Shown here: positions 8,520 through 16,853 of the stretch, piece after piece
Position numbering within the stretch: the stretch's first letter is position 1
Layout: every line of letters starts with the position of its first letter
DNA from: Pseudomonas frederiksbergensis
Lineage (GTDB): Bacteria; Pseudomonadota; Gammaproteobacteria; Pseudomonadales; Pseudomonadaceae
Reading direction: 5' to 3'
NCBI RefSeq assembly: GCF_003732275.1
Contig: NZ_MOBM01000039.1
Span: forward strand, 799,013 to 863,012
DNA length: 64,000 nucleotides
The notes under the pieces: generated by a model
What the model was told of the DNA's origin: nothing
Seen by the model: only the letters and a program-made list of their open reading frames with translations
The model's database searches: none
Program-made: the position numbers and the translations under genes

Positions 8520-9614
8520 TCAAATATTGGCGCGCAACACGCTGGCCGGCAGCGGCTCGCCGCGCTCGACACTCGCCGCCACGGCATCCATCAAACCACT
8601 CAACTCATACCCCTGGGCCTTGAGCCAGGCCTGATCGTAATAGGTGGTGGCGTAGCGCTCGCCGCCATCGCACAAAATCGCCACGATCGACCCCGACTCC
8701 CCCGCCGCCACCATCTGCTGGGCTGCCATCAAGGCGCCGATCAGGTTGGTCCCGCTCGATCCGCCGACCCGTCGCCCCAAATGCTGCGCCAGATAATGCA
8801 TGGCCGCCAGCGACAACGCGTCCGGTACTTTGACCATCGCATCGATCACCTTGGGCAGGAACGACGCTTCCACCCGCGGCCGACCAATGCCTTCAATCCG
8901 TGACCCGCAATCCAGGCGCAGGCTGGCATCGCCGGTCTGGTAATAATCGAAGAACACCGAACGCTCGGCATCGGCGCACAGCACGCGGGTGCAATGCTGG
9001 CGATAGCGCACGTAACGGCCGAGCGTCGCGGTGGTGCCGCCAGTGCCGGGACTGGAAATCAGCCAGCTCGGCTCCGGGTGCAGCTCGAAGCGCATCTGCT
9101 GGAAGATCGATTCGGCGATGTTGTTGTTCGCCCGCCAGTCGGTGGCACGTTCGGCGTAGGTGAACTGGTCGATGAAGTGCCCGTCATGTTCGCGAGCCAG
9201 GCGTTCGGATTCGGCGTAGATCTGCGTCGGATCGTCCACCAGATGGCTCTTGCCACCGTAGAAAGCGATCTGCGCGATCTTTTCCCTGGACGTGGTCGCG
9301 GGCATCACCGCAATGAACGGCAACCCCAACAAGCGGGCGAAGTACGCCTCGGAAATCGCCGTCGAACCGCTGGAGGCTTCGATCACTGGCGCACCGGGTT
9401 TGAGCCAGCCGTTACACAGGGCGTAGAGGAACAACGAGCGCGCCAGCCGGTGTTTCAGGCTGCCGGTGGGATGGCTCGACTCATCCTTGAAATACAACTC
9501 GATGCCCGGCAACCCCGGCAGCGGCAAAGGGATCAGGTGGGTGTCGGCGCTGCGCTGGAAGTCGGCTTCGATGATCCGGATGGCTTCGCGGGCCCACTGT
9601 CGGTTGTCGCTCAT
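8520..9614 (-). CDS. PLP-dependent cysteine synthase family protein (Cds1-like cysteine desulfhydrase)
   Basis: A 364-residue fold-type II PLP enzyme. The Schiff-base lysine is Lys54 in PTGSLKHR; ASSGSTAISEAYFA forms the substrate loop and SSPGTGGTTATLGRYVRY the phosphate-binding loop. Its length and overall sequence fit the cysteine-synthase-like group that includes the mycobacterial L-cysteine desulfhydrase Cds1 rather than CysK or CysM. A role in releasing sulfide from cysteine is therefore likely but not proven. It is monocistronic, convergent with the FAD oxidoreductase. Confidence 0.87.
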   Translation of the reverse strand: MSDNRQWAREAIRIIEADFQRSADTHLIPLPLPGLPGIELYFKDESSHPTGSLKHRLARSLFLYALCNGWLKPGAPVIEASSGSTAISEAYFARLLGLPFIAVMPATTSREKIAQIAFYGGKSHLVDDPTQIYAESERLAREHDGHFIDQFTYAERATDWRANNNIAESIFQQMRFELHPEPSWLISSPGTGGTTATLGRYVRYRQHCTRVLCADAERSVFFDYYQTGDASLRLDCGSRIEGIGRPRVEASFLPKVIDAMVKVPDALSLAAMHYLAQHLGRRVGGSSGTNLIGALMAAQQMVAAGESGSIVAILCDGGERYATTYYDQAWLKAQGYELSGLMDAVAASVERGEPLPASVLRANI

Positions 9615-9777
9615 GATGGTTTTCTCGTTGAATCAGGCAAGAGTCGGCCTTGTCGCAAGGCTCAGCCCACAAGCTTAGGAAAGAACCTACATCATGCACA
9701 GATACAGCTGAGGTCCAATACGTCCGGCAACTGCTAGGCTCAGGCCTTTGCTGACCGTCCGCGTTGTAACGACATAT

Positions 9778-9837
9778 AACAAAAAAGAATATAACTTTTG
9801 TTTTAACAACTAACGGTACGGGTTAGGGTGTGACACC
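9778..9837. promoter_or_regulatory. nhaA upstream region with two small dyads
   Basis: The 250-base gap before nhaA contains an AT-rich dyad AACAAAA (9778-9784) / TTTTGTT (9796-9802) and a second perfect dyad GGTGT-G-ACACC ending at 9837. They may be promoter elements or part of a structured leader; nothing in the sequence decides between these. Confidence 0.3.
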
Positions 9838-9864
9838 TTTTGAATTCATCGATGGAGAGCGACC

Positions 9865-11052
9865 TTGCCTCTGCGTAGCACGTTCACGCGTTTCTTTCAG
9901 TTGGAAGCTGCCAGCGGTCTGTTATTGATCGCCGCGGCCGCTCTCGCCCTGATCATCAACAATTCATCGCTGTCGTGGCTCTATAGCGGCCTGCTGGACA
10001 CCCCCGTGGTGGCTCAGATCGGCGCGCTGAAAATCGCCAAGCCGCTGCTGTTGTGGATCAACGATGGCCTGATGGCCCTGTTCTTCCTGTTGATCGGCCT
10101 GGAAGTGAAACGCGAAGTCCTCGACGGCCAACTGTCGAAACCATCGCAGATCGTCCTGCCCGGCGCGGCGGCGATTGGCGGCATGGTGGTGCCGGCGCTG
10201 ATCTACTGGTTCCTCAACCGCGACAACCCGTCCGCCTTGGGTGGCTGGGCCATTCCGACCGCCACCGACATTGCCTTCGCCCTCGGCGTACTGGCCCTGC
10301 TGGGTAAACGCGTGCCGGTGTCGCTGAAACTGTTCCTGATGACCCTGGCGATCATCGATGACCTGGGCGCGATCATCATCATCGCGATCTTCTATTCCGG
10401 CGCACTGTCGACCTTGTCCCTGGCGCTGGCCGCAGCCTGCATCGCGGCCTTGATCGGGATGAACCGACTCGGCGTGGTCAAGCTCGGGCCATACATGATC
10501 ATCGGGCTGATCCTCTGGGTCTGCGTGCTCAAGAGCGGCGTACACGCCACGCTGGCCGGTGTGACCCTGGCCTTCTGCATTCCACTGCGCACGAAAAACG
10601 CTGAGCCTTCGCCGCTGCTGACCCTGGAACATGCCCTGCATCCGTGGGTGGCCTACGGCATCCTGCCGCTGTTTGCCTTCGCCAACGCCGGTCTGTCCCT
10701 GAGCGGCGTGACCGTCGAAAGCTTCACCCACGACGTGCCGATGGGCATCGCCGTCGGCCTGCTGCTGGGCAAGGCCATCGGTGTCTACGGCCTGACCTGG
10801 CTGGCGGTAAAAATCGGCATCGCCACCCTGCCCCAAGGCGCCAACTGGGGTCAGGTGCTGGGTGTAGCGATTCTCTGCGGCATCGGTTTCACCATGAGCC
10901 TGTTCGTCGGCTCCCTGGCCTTCGTGCCCGGCAGCAGTGAATACGCCGGGATGGATCGAATGGGGATTCTGACCGGCTCGATACTGGCGGCATTGATCGG
11001 TTATGCGGTGACGGCGGCGGCGAGTCGCAAGAGCACTGCGCTGCAGTCCTGA
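9865..11052 (+). CDS. nhaA: NhaA Na+/H+ antiporter
   Basis: A 395-residue, 12-helix inner-membrane protein of normal NhaA length. The transport-site acidic pair is visible in LAIIDDLGAIIIIAIFYSG, with the unwound-helix segment AIPTATDIAFALGVLALLG before it. It exchanges sodium or lithium ions for protons and maintains internal pH and sodium balance. The start is TTG at 9865, chosen because GGAGAG lies five bases upstream and no ATG is suitably placed. The gene is monocistronic. Confidence 0.95.
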   Translation: MPLRSTFTRFFQLEAASGLLLIAAAALALIINNSSLSWLYSGLLDTPVVAQIGALKIAKPLLLWINDGLMALFFLLIGLEVKREVLDGQLSKPSQIVLPGAAAIGGMVVPALIYWFLNRDNPSALGGWAIPTATDIAFALGVLALLGKRVPVSLKLFLMTLAIIDDLGAIIIIAIFYSGALSTLSLALAAACIAALIGMNRLGVVKLGPYMIIGLILWVCVLKSGVHATLAGVTLAFCIPLRTKNAEPSPLLTLEHALHPWVAYGILPLFAFANAGLSLSGVTVESFTHDVPMGIAVGLLLGKAIGVYGLTWLAVKIGIATLPQGANWGQVLGVAILCGIGFTMSLFVGSLAFVPGSSEYAGMDRMGILTGSILAALIGYAVTAAASRKSTALQS

Positions 11053-11173
11053 TCGTTAGAGAACACTCTTAGCGACATTCAGGATTCGTCCTACAGCCAC
11101 GATTAGCCACGTTCGTTAACGTCGTGCAGCCCCTCTTTCCGGGGTTGCCGATGGACGAGCGAAAGGACAATCA

Positions 11174-12397
11174 GTGGCTGGTAACAAGGACATTCCCCGG
11201 GTTCAAAACCCACCGTCCGGCGACGGGCATCACGTCACCCACCGTTACATGACGGCCACCGAACTGGCCGAGCGCGATGCCAGGCAAAACGCCTACGACG
11301 CCATGCTCGCCAGGCAGCAGGCCTTCGAAGCCAGCCTTCAAGTCGCTGCGAAAAAGGACGACGTTGTCCGCGCGGGATGCGTGTTCGCCAAGTCCTGCAA
11401 GCTGCCCGACGCAATCATCGACTACACGAATCCCTCCGGCGTTGTTCCGACTGACAGCCTGAAAGACTACGGCGAGCTGGTTCTGCTCGGTGCTCGCGAA
11501 GCCGATGAAAGCGGTGTCGTGCCGCTCAAGAAAATCAGTGGCACTGCGATTCCGGCAGGTTTCGGCAGCTTTGCTTTGACCGGCTCAGCGTTCGCCGCAC
11601 TGCCCGCCGTCGCCGCCAGCACCGCTGCGGCCACCTTGGCAGGTTTGGTGGCCCTGGTCATACCGTCGAGCCTTGGCGACAGCTCGCTCTACACCGAAGA
11701 CCAACTGCGCGCCCTTAAACAGGCCCGCACTCGCGTGCGCCTGCGAGTCGAACAACAGGCTGACGGCAGTCTCAAGGGATACGGTTTCTACACCGGTAAA
11801 AACCGTGACTGGGAAATGGTCGATGTCGCGCAATTCACCTTGCGCGGCAGTCAGCAGGTGGCTGACCTTGGGGACGGGATCGAGCTGATCTGGACACCGG
11901 CCGAGGACGGTTCAAATATCCTCGGCATCCCCGCTTTGGAAGCCGCACCGCAAGCACCGCACATCTGGGTTTATCCGCCGACGAAGGCGGCTGACAGCAT
12001 CATCGTCAATCCGGTGTACCCGCCCGAGTACAAGGATTTCATTCTGGTGTTTCCGGCGGATTCGGGGGTGTTGCCGGTTTATATTGTGGTGAGTGTTTCA
12101 GGAAGACGGGTTCCTAACCCCGATCACGACTATCACTCTGCACCTGAAACAGAGGAAATCACTGGTTTCTTGGGCTTGAAAGAAGCAAAAAAGAAAACCC
12201 CACGACAAGGGGGCGGTGGACTTCGAGAGCGTTGGATTGATGCCAAAGGTCGAACAATTTATGAATGGGACTCTTTGCATGGGGAGCTGGAAGCTTATCG
12301 GGCAAGCGATGGAAGCCATCTAGGCTCGTTCGACCACCTGACAGGCAAGCAAATAGACCCGCCTAAAAAAAACCGCAGCATTAAAAAGTATTTGTGA
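11174..12397 (+). CDS. Colicin E3-type ribosome-inactivating toxin with S-type pyocin carrier domain
   Basis: A 407-residue bacteriocin-like protein. The last ~90 residues match the colicin E3/cloacin rRNase: DHDYH, GRTIYEWDSLHGELEAYRAS, SHLGSFDHLTG and RSIKKYL. All four catalytic positions known for E3 (Asp510, His513, Glu517, Arg545) are present as Asp366, His369, Glu373 and Arg401, so cleavage of 16S rRNA in the decoding site is expected. The middle region (about 100-310) looks like an S-type pyocin domain with an Ala-rich hydrophobic segment at 129-165. The N-terminus is short and lacks obvious receptor-binding and translocation domains, so delivery is unclear. Start is GTG with GAAAGGA seven bases upstream. 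The immunity gene follows after seven bases. Confidence 0.9.
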   Translation: MAGNKDIPRVQNPPSGDGHHVTHRYMTATELAERDARQNAYDAMLARQQAFEASLQVAAKKDDVVRAGCVFAKSCKLPDAIIDYTNPSGVVPTDSLKDYGELVLLGAREADESGVVPLKKISGTAIPAGFGSFALTGSAFAALPAVAASTAAATLAGLVALVIPSSLGDSSLYTEDQLRALKQARTRVRLRVEQQADGSLKGYGFYTGKNRDWEMVDVAQFTLRGSQQVADLGDGIELIWTPAEDGSNILGIPALEAAPQAPHIWVYPPTKAADSIIVNPVYPPEYKDFILVFPADSGVLPVYIVVSVSGRRVPNPDHDYHSAPETEEITGFLGLKEAKKKTPRQGGGGLRERWIDAKGRTIYEWDSLHGELEAYRASDGSHLGSFDHLTGKQIDPPKKNRSIKKYL

Positions 12398-12404
12398 GGC
12401 CAAG

Positions 12405-12659
12405 ATGGGACTGAAGATCAGATTGGACTGGTATGACAAAGAAACGGAAATAGCAGCCGGAAAAGAATACTCCGCTGATCTTGGTGATGACGGTTCAGTA
12501 ATCGATGCATTAGGCCTGATGGCGGAAAGCGAGATCTACGACGGTGGATTTGACGTTTTATCGGCGTGGGTGCCAGAGCTCCAGCCTCTGTTCAAGCATA
12601 AGATCAATATTGCCGCTTTTGATTACCAAGTTGCATTTCGATATCGGAAAGTATGGTAA
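12405..12659 (+). CDS. Colicin E3-type immunity protein
   Basis: An 84-residue protein that matches Im3/cloacin immunity proteins from its first residues (MGLKIRLDWYDKETE, EYSADLGDDGSV, GGFDVLSAWVPELQPLF). It should bind and block the rRNase domain of the toxin encoded seven bases upstream. At the position of Cys47 in Im3, a known specificity residue, this protein has Gly (Gly48 counting Met), suggesting a distinct toxin-immunity specificity. The ribosome site GAGG overlaps the toxin stop region, consistent with coupled translation. Confidence 0.95.
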   Translation: MGLKIRLDWYDKETEIAAGKEYSADLGDDGSVIDALGLMAESEIYDGGFDVLSAWVPELQPLFKHKINIAAFDYQVAFRYRKVW

Positions 12660-12675
12660 TTCCCCCAAAAAACAC

Positions 12676-12711
12676 AAAACCCCGACCAGTCACCTGATCG
12701 GGGTTTTCTTT
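12676..12711. terminator. Bidirectional terminator between immunity gene and glycine-zipper gene
   Basis: AAAACCCCGA and TCGGGGTTTT form a ten-base stem with T-tracts readable on both strands, between two convergent genes. Confidence 0.9.
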
Positions 12712-12726
12712 TACCCGTATTCCCGC

Positions 12727-13191
12727 TTAGTGCGCAACGCGGCTCGTACCACCCACAGTGGAAATCCGCACCCGCTCACCCACACGGAACACTTCATTAG
12801 GCTGAACTTCCTGCACGTAGGCGCGCATGCTGCCATCGTCTTCGCGCACGGTGATTTCAACACCTTGCGTACGGGTCAGGCCTTCTTCGGCAGCCGAGCC
12901 CATCAGGCCGCCGGCGACAGCGCCGATGACCGCTGCGACGATGCTGCCGCGACCGCCGCCGATGGCGCTACCGCCGACACCACCCACGACTGCACCGGCG
13001 GCGCCGCCGATCGGGGTTTTGGTGCCTTCGATTTTCACCGGACGCAGGGCTTCAATGGTACCCATGCGAATCGTCTGCACACGACGCGCTTCGTCACGGG
13101 AGTAGGAGTCACCGGTCAAGCTCGATTGGCAGCCAGTGAGCAACATCGCCATCGTGGAAAAGGAAGCAACCAGCAGAACAGACTTACGCAT
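12727..13191 (-). CDS. Glycine-zipper outer-membrane lipoprotein (SlyB/PcP-like)
   Basis: A 154-residue lipoprotein: signal MRKSVLLVASFSTMAMLLTGC with lipobox LLTGC, then a glycine-zipper helix pair (PIGGAAGAVVGGVGGSAIGG and AAVIGAVAGGLMGSAAEEG) and a C-terminal small beta domain ending RVRISTVGGTSRVAH. This layout is that of SlyB/Pcp 17-kDa outer-membrane lipoproteins, which help outer-membrane integrity. The ATG at 13191 is preferred because GGAG lies ten bases upstream; longer in-frame starts would bury the signal. Confidence 0.88.
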   Translation of the reverse strand: MRKSVLLVASFSTMAMLLTGCQSSLTGDSYSRDEARRVQTIRMGTIEALRPVKIEGTKTPIGGAAGAVVGGVGGSAIGGGRGSIVAAVIGAVAGGLMGSAAEEGLTRTQGVEITVREDDGSMRAYVQEVQPNEVFRVGERVRISTVGGTSRVAH

Positions 13192-13359
13192 AGCATCAAA
13201 CTCCATAGGACAGGTATCCATTAAACTCCGCAGCTTGACGCCTGTCACGACATCGCCCGGATAAAATTGGTTTCATTCAGGCCAAGTACAGGCGCTTTCT
13301 CGAACTCACACACAGTAGCGTCAAATTACAAAATCTGCGCCGCTGACCCAAGGATTTTC

Positions 13360-13596
13360 ATGGATTACTTCATCATTGTCGTCACGACCGTCGCCGGCTT
13401 GTACTTCCATTGGTGGCTGTACGTGCGGATCAAACGCTGGATGGACCGCGATCTGGCGTTGTCACTGGCGGGTAAAGACCAACAGAAAAGAGCCTTTATG
13501 CTCCAGCAACTGGCGAACGCTCAAACGCAGAAGATCAAGCGGCGGGACCTGCCCCAATGGCTGGAGGCCGCTGCGGCAGGGTATCCCGATCGGTAG
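13360..13596 (+). CDS. Small membrane-anchored protein, unknown function
   Basis: A 78-residue protein beginning with one hydrophobic segment (FIIVVTTVAGLYFHWWLYV) followed by a basic, probably helical cytoplasmic tail (KDQQKRAFMLQQLANAQTQKIKRRDLPQWLEAAA). AAGGA precedes the ATG by five bases. It lies tail to tail with pdxH, only five bases apart. No family recognised. Confidence 0.7.
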   Translation: MDYFIIVVTTVAGLYFHWWLYVRIKRWMDRDLALSLAGKDQQKRAFMLQQLANAQTQKIKRRDLPQWLEAAAAGYPDR

Positions 13597-13601
13597 ACTA
13601 T

Positions 13602-14249
13602 TTACGGCGCCAGGCGTTCACGAACCCAGTCGGTGCCTTGCAAGCGGTAGTTGAGGCGATCGTGCAGACGGCTCGGACGGCCCTGCCAGAATTCGATGCG
13701 CTCGGGCAGCAAGCGATAGCCGCCCCAGTGCTCGGGGCAGTGAGGCTGAGTATCGCTGAAACGTTGCTCGGTGTTCTTGAGCAGCGCTTCCAGTTCGCCG
13801 CGATCAGCAATCACCCGGCTCTGGGGCGAGGCCCAGGCACCGAGACGACTGCCCAGAGGACGAACCTGATAATAAGCGTCGGACTCTTCAGGCGTGACCT
13901 TCACCACCCGCCCTTCGATGCGCACCTGGCGCTCCAGGGCTGGCCAGAAGAACGTCATGGCCGCAAATGGATTGGCTGCCAGTTGCTGACCCTTGTCGCT
14001 TTCATAGTTGGTGAAGAAGGTGAAGCCCTGCTCGTCCAGGCCCTTGAGCAGCAGGATGCGGCAATGCGGCCGACCGTCCTGATCGACGGTGGCCAGCGTC
14101 ATGGCATTCGCCTCCACCGGCACCTGCTCGGTTTTCACCGCATCGGCAAACCACTGATGGAACAGCGCGAACGGCTCGGCCGGGGCTTGCGCCTCGGTCA
14201 GGCCATCTCGGGTGTAGTCGCGACGCATATCTGCCAAGGGCCGGGTCAT
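13602..14249 (-). CDS. pdxH: Pyridoxamine 5'-phosphate oxidase PdxH
   Basis: A 215-residue enzyme of normal length. Conserved PNPOx segments are present: AMTLATVDQDGRPHCRILLLKG, FFTNYESDKGQQL, RIEGRVVKV and the C-terminal signature FWQGRPSRLHDRLNY with WVRERLAP. It oxidises pyridoxine or pyridoxamine 5'-phosphate to pyridoxal 5'-phosphate using FMN and O2, the last step of B6 biosynthesis and salvage. The next gene upstream on the same strand (OmpA-domain protein) ends 24 bases before its start region. Confidence 0.96.
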   Translation of the reverse strand: MTRPLADMRRDYTRDGLTEAQAPAEPFALFHQWFADAVKTEQVPVEANAMTLATVDQDGRPHCRILLLKGLDEQGFTFFTNYESDKGQQLAANPFAAMTFFWPALERQVRIEGRVVKVTPEESDAYYQVRPLGSRLGAWASPQSRVIADRGELEALLKNTEQRFSDTQPHCPEHWGGYRLLPERIEFWQGRPSRLHDRLNYRLQGTDWVRERLAP

Positions 14250-14273
14250 GGCGCATTCCTTTTGGTTAACGAA

Positions 14274-15371
14274 TCACTTCTTTGTGTCATCGCCGACAGC
14301 GACTTTCTTGGTGTCGACAGCGGCTTTGGCCGGCGCAGTATTTTTCACCACTGCTTTTTTGGCTGGAGCCTTGGCAGCCGCTTTCTTGGCTGGTGCCTTT
14401 TTCGTCGCCGGCACAGCCGCTTTCTTCGCAGCAGGCGCCGGGGTCACCGGCTTGGCCACTGGCTTGATGTCTTGCGCAGCGACCATAGTTTTCACCGGTG
14501 CCGGAGCCGGCATGTTGTACTTGCTCAGCAACGCGACCATGGTGTTTGCCGGGGTCACCAACAGCTCGACGCGACGGTTCAGGGCACGACCTTCAGAACT
14601 GTCGTTGGCAGCACGCGGAGCCTCACCACCCATGCCGCGCAGCATCAGGCGATCACGCTGCAGACCGCTGAGACGGAAGATTGCCGCCACTGCCTGGGCG
14701 CGTTCCTGGCTCAGCTTCACGTTGGCCGGTGCGGCGCCCGACGTATCACTGTGACCGAGTACCAGCACGGCAGTCTTTGGATCGACTTCAAGGATTTTCG
14801 CGACACGGGTGAACGGGCCGAGGGTCACCGGCAGCAGCATGGCCGGACGATCAGGGTTGAACGAGCCTTCTACCGGTGCCGTGACGACCAGCACGTTTTC
14901 GCGGCGCTCGAGTTTCAGGTTGCTGTCCTTGATTGCCTCGCGCAGGCGCGGTTCGTAGTCGTCGAGCCAGGCCTGGGTGACTTTCGGATCGGGCATCGGC
15001 ACGGCTTTGGCGGTGCTCTGCTCCTTGCCGCCGAACGGCCACCACCAATTGCCACCGGCATCGGCTTCAGCCTTGGCTGCAACGGCCGGTTTGGCTTCAG
15101 GTTTAACCTCAGGCTTCACTTCGGGCTTGGCGACCTTGCCGGCACCATCATCGGAACCGAACGGCCAGTACCAAGGGGATGCACTGTCAGCCTTGGCGAC
15201 GGGTGCTGTTGCAGCAGGTTTCAGTGGGGTCGGGGCCGGCTCTTTGGTCGCAACCTTGTCGGAAGAGCCGAACGGCCACCAGCTGCCGCCGTCTGCGTCA
15301 TTTTGTGGGGTTTGTGCGCAACCGGTGATAGCGAAGCACAGGGCCAGGGCGAGAGTTTTATTGGATGACAT
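14274..15371 (-). CDS. OmpA-domain lipoprotein with WPFG repeats and a Lys/Ala-rich tail
   Basis: A 365-residue envelope protein. Signal MSSNKTLALALCFAITGC has lipobox ITGC. Three similar motifs, WWPFGSSDK, WYWPFGSDDG and WWWPFGGKE, are separated by Pro/Ala/Lys linkers in the first 125 residues. An OmpA-like peptidoglycan-binding domain follows (VLVLGHSDTSGAAPANVKLSQ, ERAQAVA, LNRRVELLV). The C-terminal 70 residues are a Lys/Ala/Pro tail (AKKAAVPATKKAPAKK), resembling histone H1/AlgP-type repeats. It probably tethers outer membrane to peptidoglycan. The start at 15371 is the one that opens the lipoprotein signal. The basic tail is unusual for an OmpA protein. Confidence 0.85.
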   Translation of the reverse strand: MSSNKTLALALCFAITGCAQTPQNDADGGSWWPFGSSDKVATKEPAPTPLKPAATAPVAKADSASPWYWPFGSDDGAGKVAKPEVKPEVKPEAKPAVAAKAEADAGGNWWWPFGGKEQSTAKAVPMPDPKVTQAWLDDYEPRLREAIKDSNLKLERRENVLVVTAPVEGSFNPDRPAMLLPVTLGPFTRVAKILEVDPKTAVLVLGHSDTSGAAPANVKLSQERAQAVAAIFRLSGLQRDRLMLRGMGGEAPRAANDSSEGRALNRRVELLVTPANTMVALLSKYNMPAPAPVKTMVAAQDIKPVAKPVTPAPAAKKAAVPATKKAPAKKAAAKAPAKKAVVKNTAPAKAAVDTKKVAVGDDTKK

Positions 15372-15482
15372 TGGATATCCACAAAATGAGTAATGAAGAA
15401 TCAGACCGGGTTGGCCCGGATAAACAGCGCTTTGAAACCACAAAGGCTTTCGGGTTCCGGCCCTGGCCCCCTTGAGCGTGAT

Positions 15483-16628
15483 TTACAGACAAGTGGCCAG
15501 TACTCGCACAAGCTTTTGGGCTCGTGGATCCATCAAGACGTACGGCCCCAGGGTATTTGTCACAAAGCCGAAGGCCACATCGTATTCCGGATCAGCAAAA
15601 CCGATGGAACCGCCGGCACCCGGGTGACCGAACGCCCGTGGGCCGAGGCCGTAGGTGGCGTTGGGTACGTCCGGTTGATCGAGCATGCAACCCAGGCCGA
15701 AGCGGGTCCGGGTCAATAAAGTCTTGTCTTCGCCGACGCTGTGTTCGCGGGTCAGCTCGTCGAGCATTTCGCTTTCCAGCAAGCTGCCGTCGAGCAGACC
15801 GGCGTAGAACCCGGCCAGGCTGCGGGCATTGCCATGGCCATTGGCGGCCGGCTGCTGCATGCGCCGCCATTCCGGTTTGTTGGTGCTGGTCATTATAGAC
15901 GGCGGGTTGGTGAAGGCCCGCGTGCTCATGGCCGTCGGCTCGCGCATGGTCACTTGCAGCAAGCGCTGGGCCGCGGCATCGCCGAGATTGCCCTTGCCAC
16001 GGGCGATGTGCGCCACGCGATGGAACTCTTTGTCGGCGAGGCCGACGTGGAAGTCCAGCCCCAAAGGCTTCGCGACCCGTGCCACGATGGATTCGCCCGG
16101 CCCACGACCGTCGGCGCGACGCAGTAATTCACCGACCAGCCAGCCATAGGTGATCGCCGCATAACCATGACCTTCACCCGGCGTCCACCACGGCGCTTCG
16201 GCAGCCAGGGCATCGACCATGGTCTGCCAGTCATAAAGTGCTTCAGGGGCCAGCAGTTCGCGTAGCGCAGGCAGGCCGGCCTGATGGCAGAGCAAGTGGC
16301 GCAGGGTCACGGATTCTTTGCCGGCGGCAGCGAACTCGGGCCAGTAACGGGCAACCGGGGCATCCAGTTGCAGCTTGCCTTCGGCCACCAGTTGCAGCGC
16401 GGTCACGGCGGTGAAGGTCTTGGTGCAGGAAAACAGGTTGGCAATGGTGTCGCTGTGCCAGGCTTCGGTGCCGTCCTTGTCAGCGGTACCGCCCCAGAGG
16501 TCGAGAACGGTTTCCCCGCCAATGCGGATGCACAACGCCGCGCCACGCTCCTGAGGATCGTCGAACAGCGCCGCAAACGCTTCGCGCACCGCTTCGAACT
16601 TAAGCTCGTAATGACCCTGAATCTGCAC
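15483..16628 (-). CDS. Serine hydrolase of the beta-lactamase/esterase EstB type
   Basis: A 381-residue class-C-beta-lactamase-like hydrolase. The catalytic SxxK is in LFSCTKTFTA, the Tyr motif in ITYGWLVGEL and the third motif in GHPGAGGSIGFADP. Proteins of this type are mostly esterases or D-amino-peptide hydrolases rather than antibiotic-degrading enzymes. No signal peptide is visible, so it is likely cytoplasmic. A GTG at 16628 is preferred: GGAG lies eight bases upstream of it, whereas the TTG two codons earlier is too close to that site. Confidence 0.88.
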   Translation of the reverse strand: MQIQGHYELKFEAVREAFAALFDDPQERGAALCIRIGGETVLDLWGGTADKDGTEAWHSDTIANLFSCTKTFTAVTALQLVAEGKLQLDAPVARYWPEFAAAGKESVTLRHLLCHQAGLPALRELLAPEALYDWQTMVDALAAEAPWWTPGEGHGYAAITYGWLVGELLRRADGRGPGESIVARVAKPLGLDFHVGLADKEFHRVAHIARGKGNLGDAAAQRLLQVTMREPTAMSTRAFTNPPSIMTSTNKPEWRRMQQPAANGHGNARSLAGFYAGLLDGSLLESEMLDELTREHSVGEDKTLLTRTRFGLGCMLDQPDVPNATYGLGPRAFGHPGAGGSIGFADPEYDVAFGFVTNTLGPYVLMDPRAQKLVRVLATCL

Positions 16629-16747
16629 CCACAACTCTCCCGGATAAACGCTCTATAAAGTGGCCCGCATTGTTCCAGCCCTTGAGGGTTTTGGGAACAG
16701 GGTCGGGCCGGGCGGTGTACCCGCCCATAAAATTAATCAGAAAACTT

Positions 16748-16839
16748 TGTGGCGAGGGAGCTTGCTCCCGTTGGGCTGCGCAGCGGCCCCAAAAAAGGGA
16801 CTGTTACGCAGTCCAACGGGAGCAAGCTCCCTCGCCACA
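16748..16839. repeat. REPIN, family C
   Basis: TGTGGCGAGGGAGCTTGCTC and its inverse ending CTCCCTCGCCACA enclose a core with CCGTTGGGCTGCGCAGCGGC. This is the third REP family of the window. Confidence 0.88.
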
Positions 16840-16853
16840 GGGGATATCGGTGC

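Noticed and set aside
9615..9864. Possible lithium/sodium riboswitch upstream of nhaA
   Set aside because: Known riboswitch classes precede some nhaA genes, but I could not match their conserved core here; a covariance-model search would decide.
13557..15368. 603-codon plus-strand frame opposite pdxH and the OmpA-domain gene
   Set aside because: It mirrors two well-supported minus-strand genes, has low-complexity His/Arg/Gly composition and no ribosome site or family motif; typical antisense frame in GC-rich DNA.
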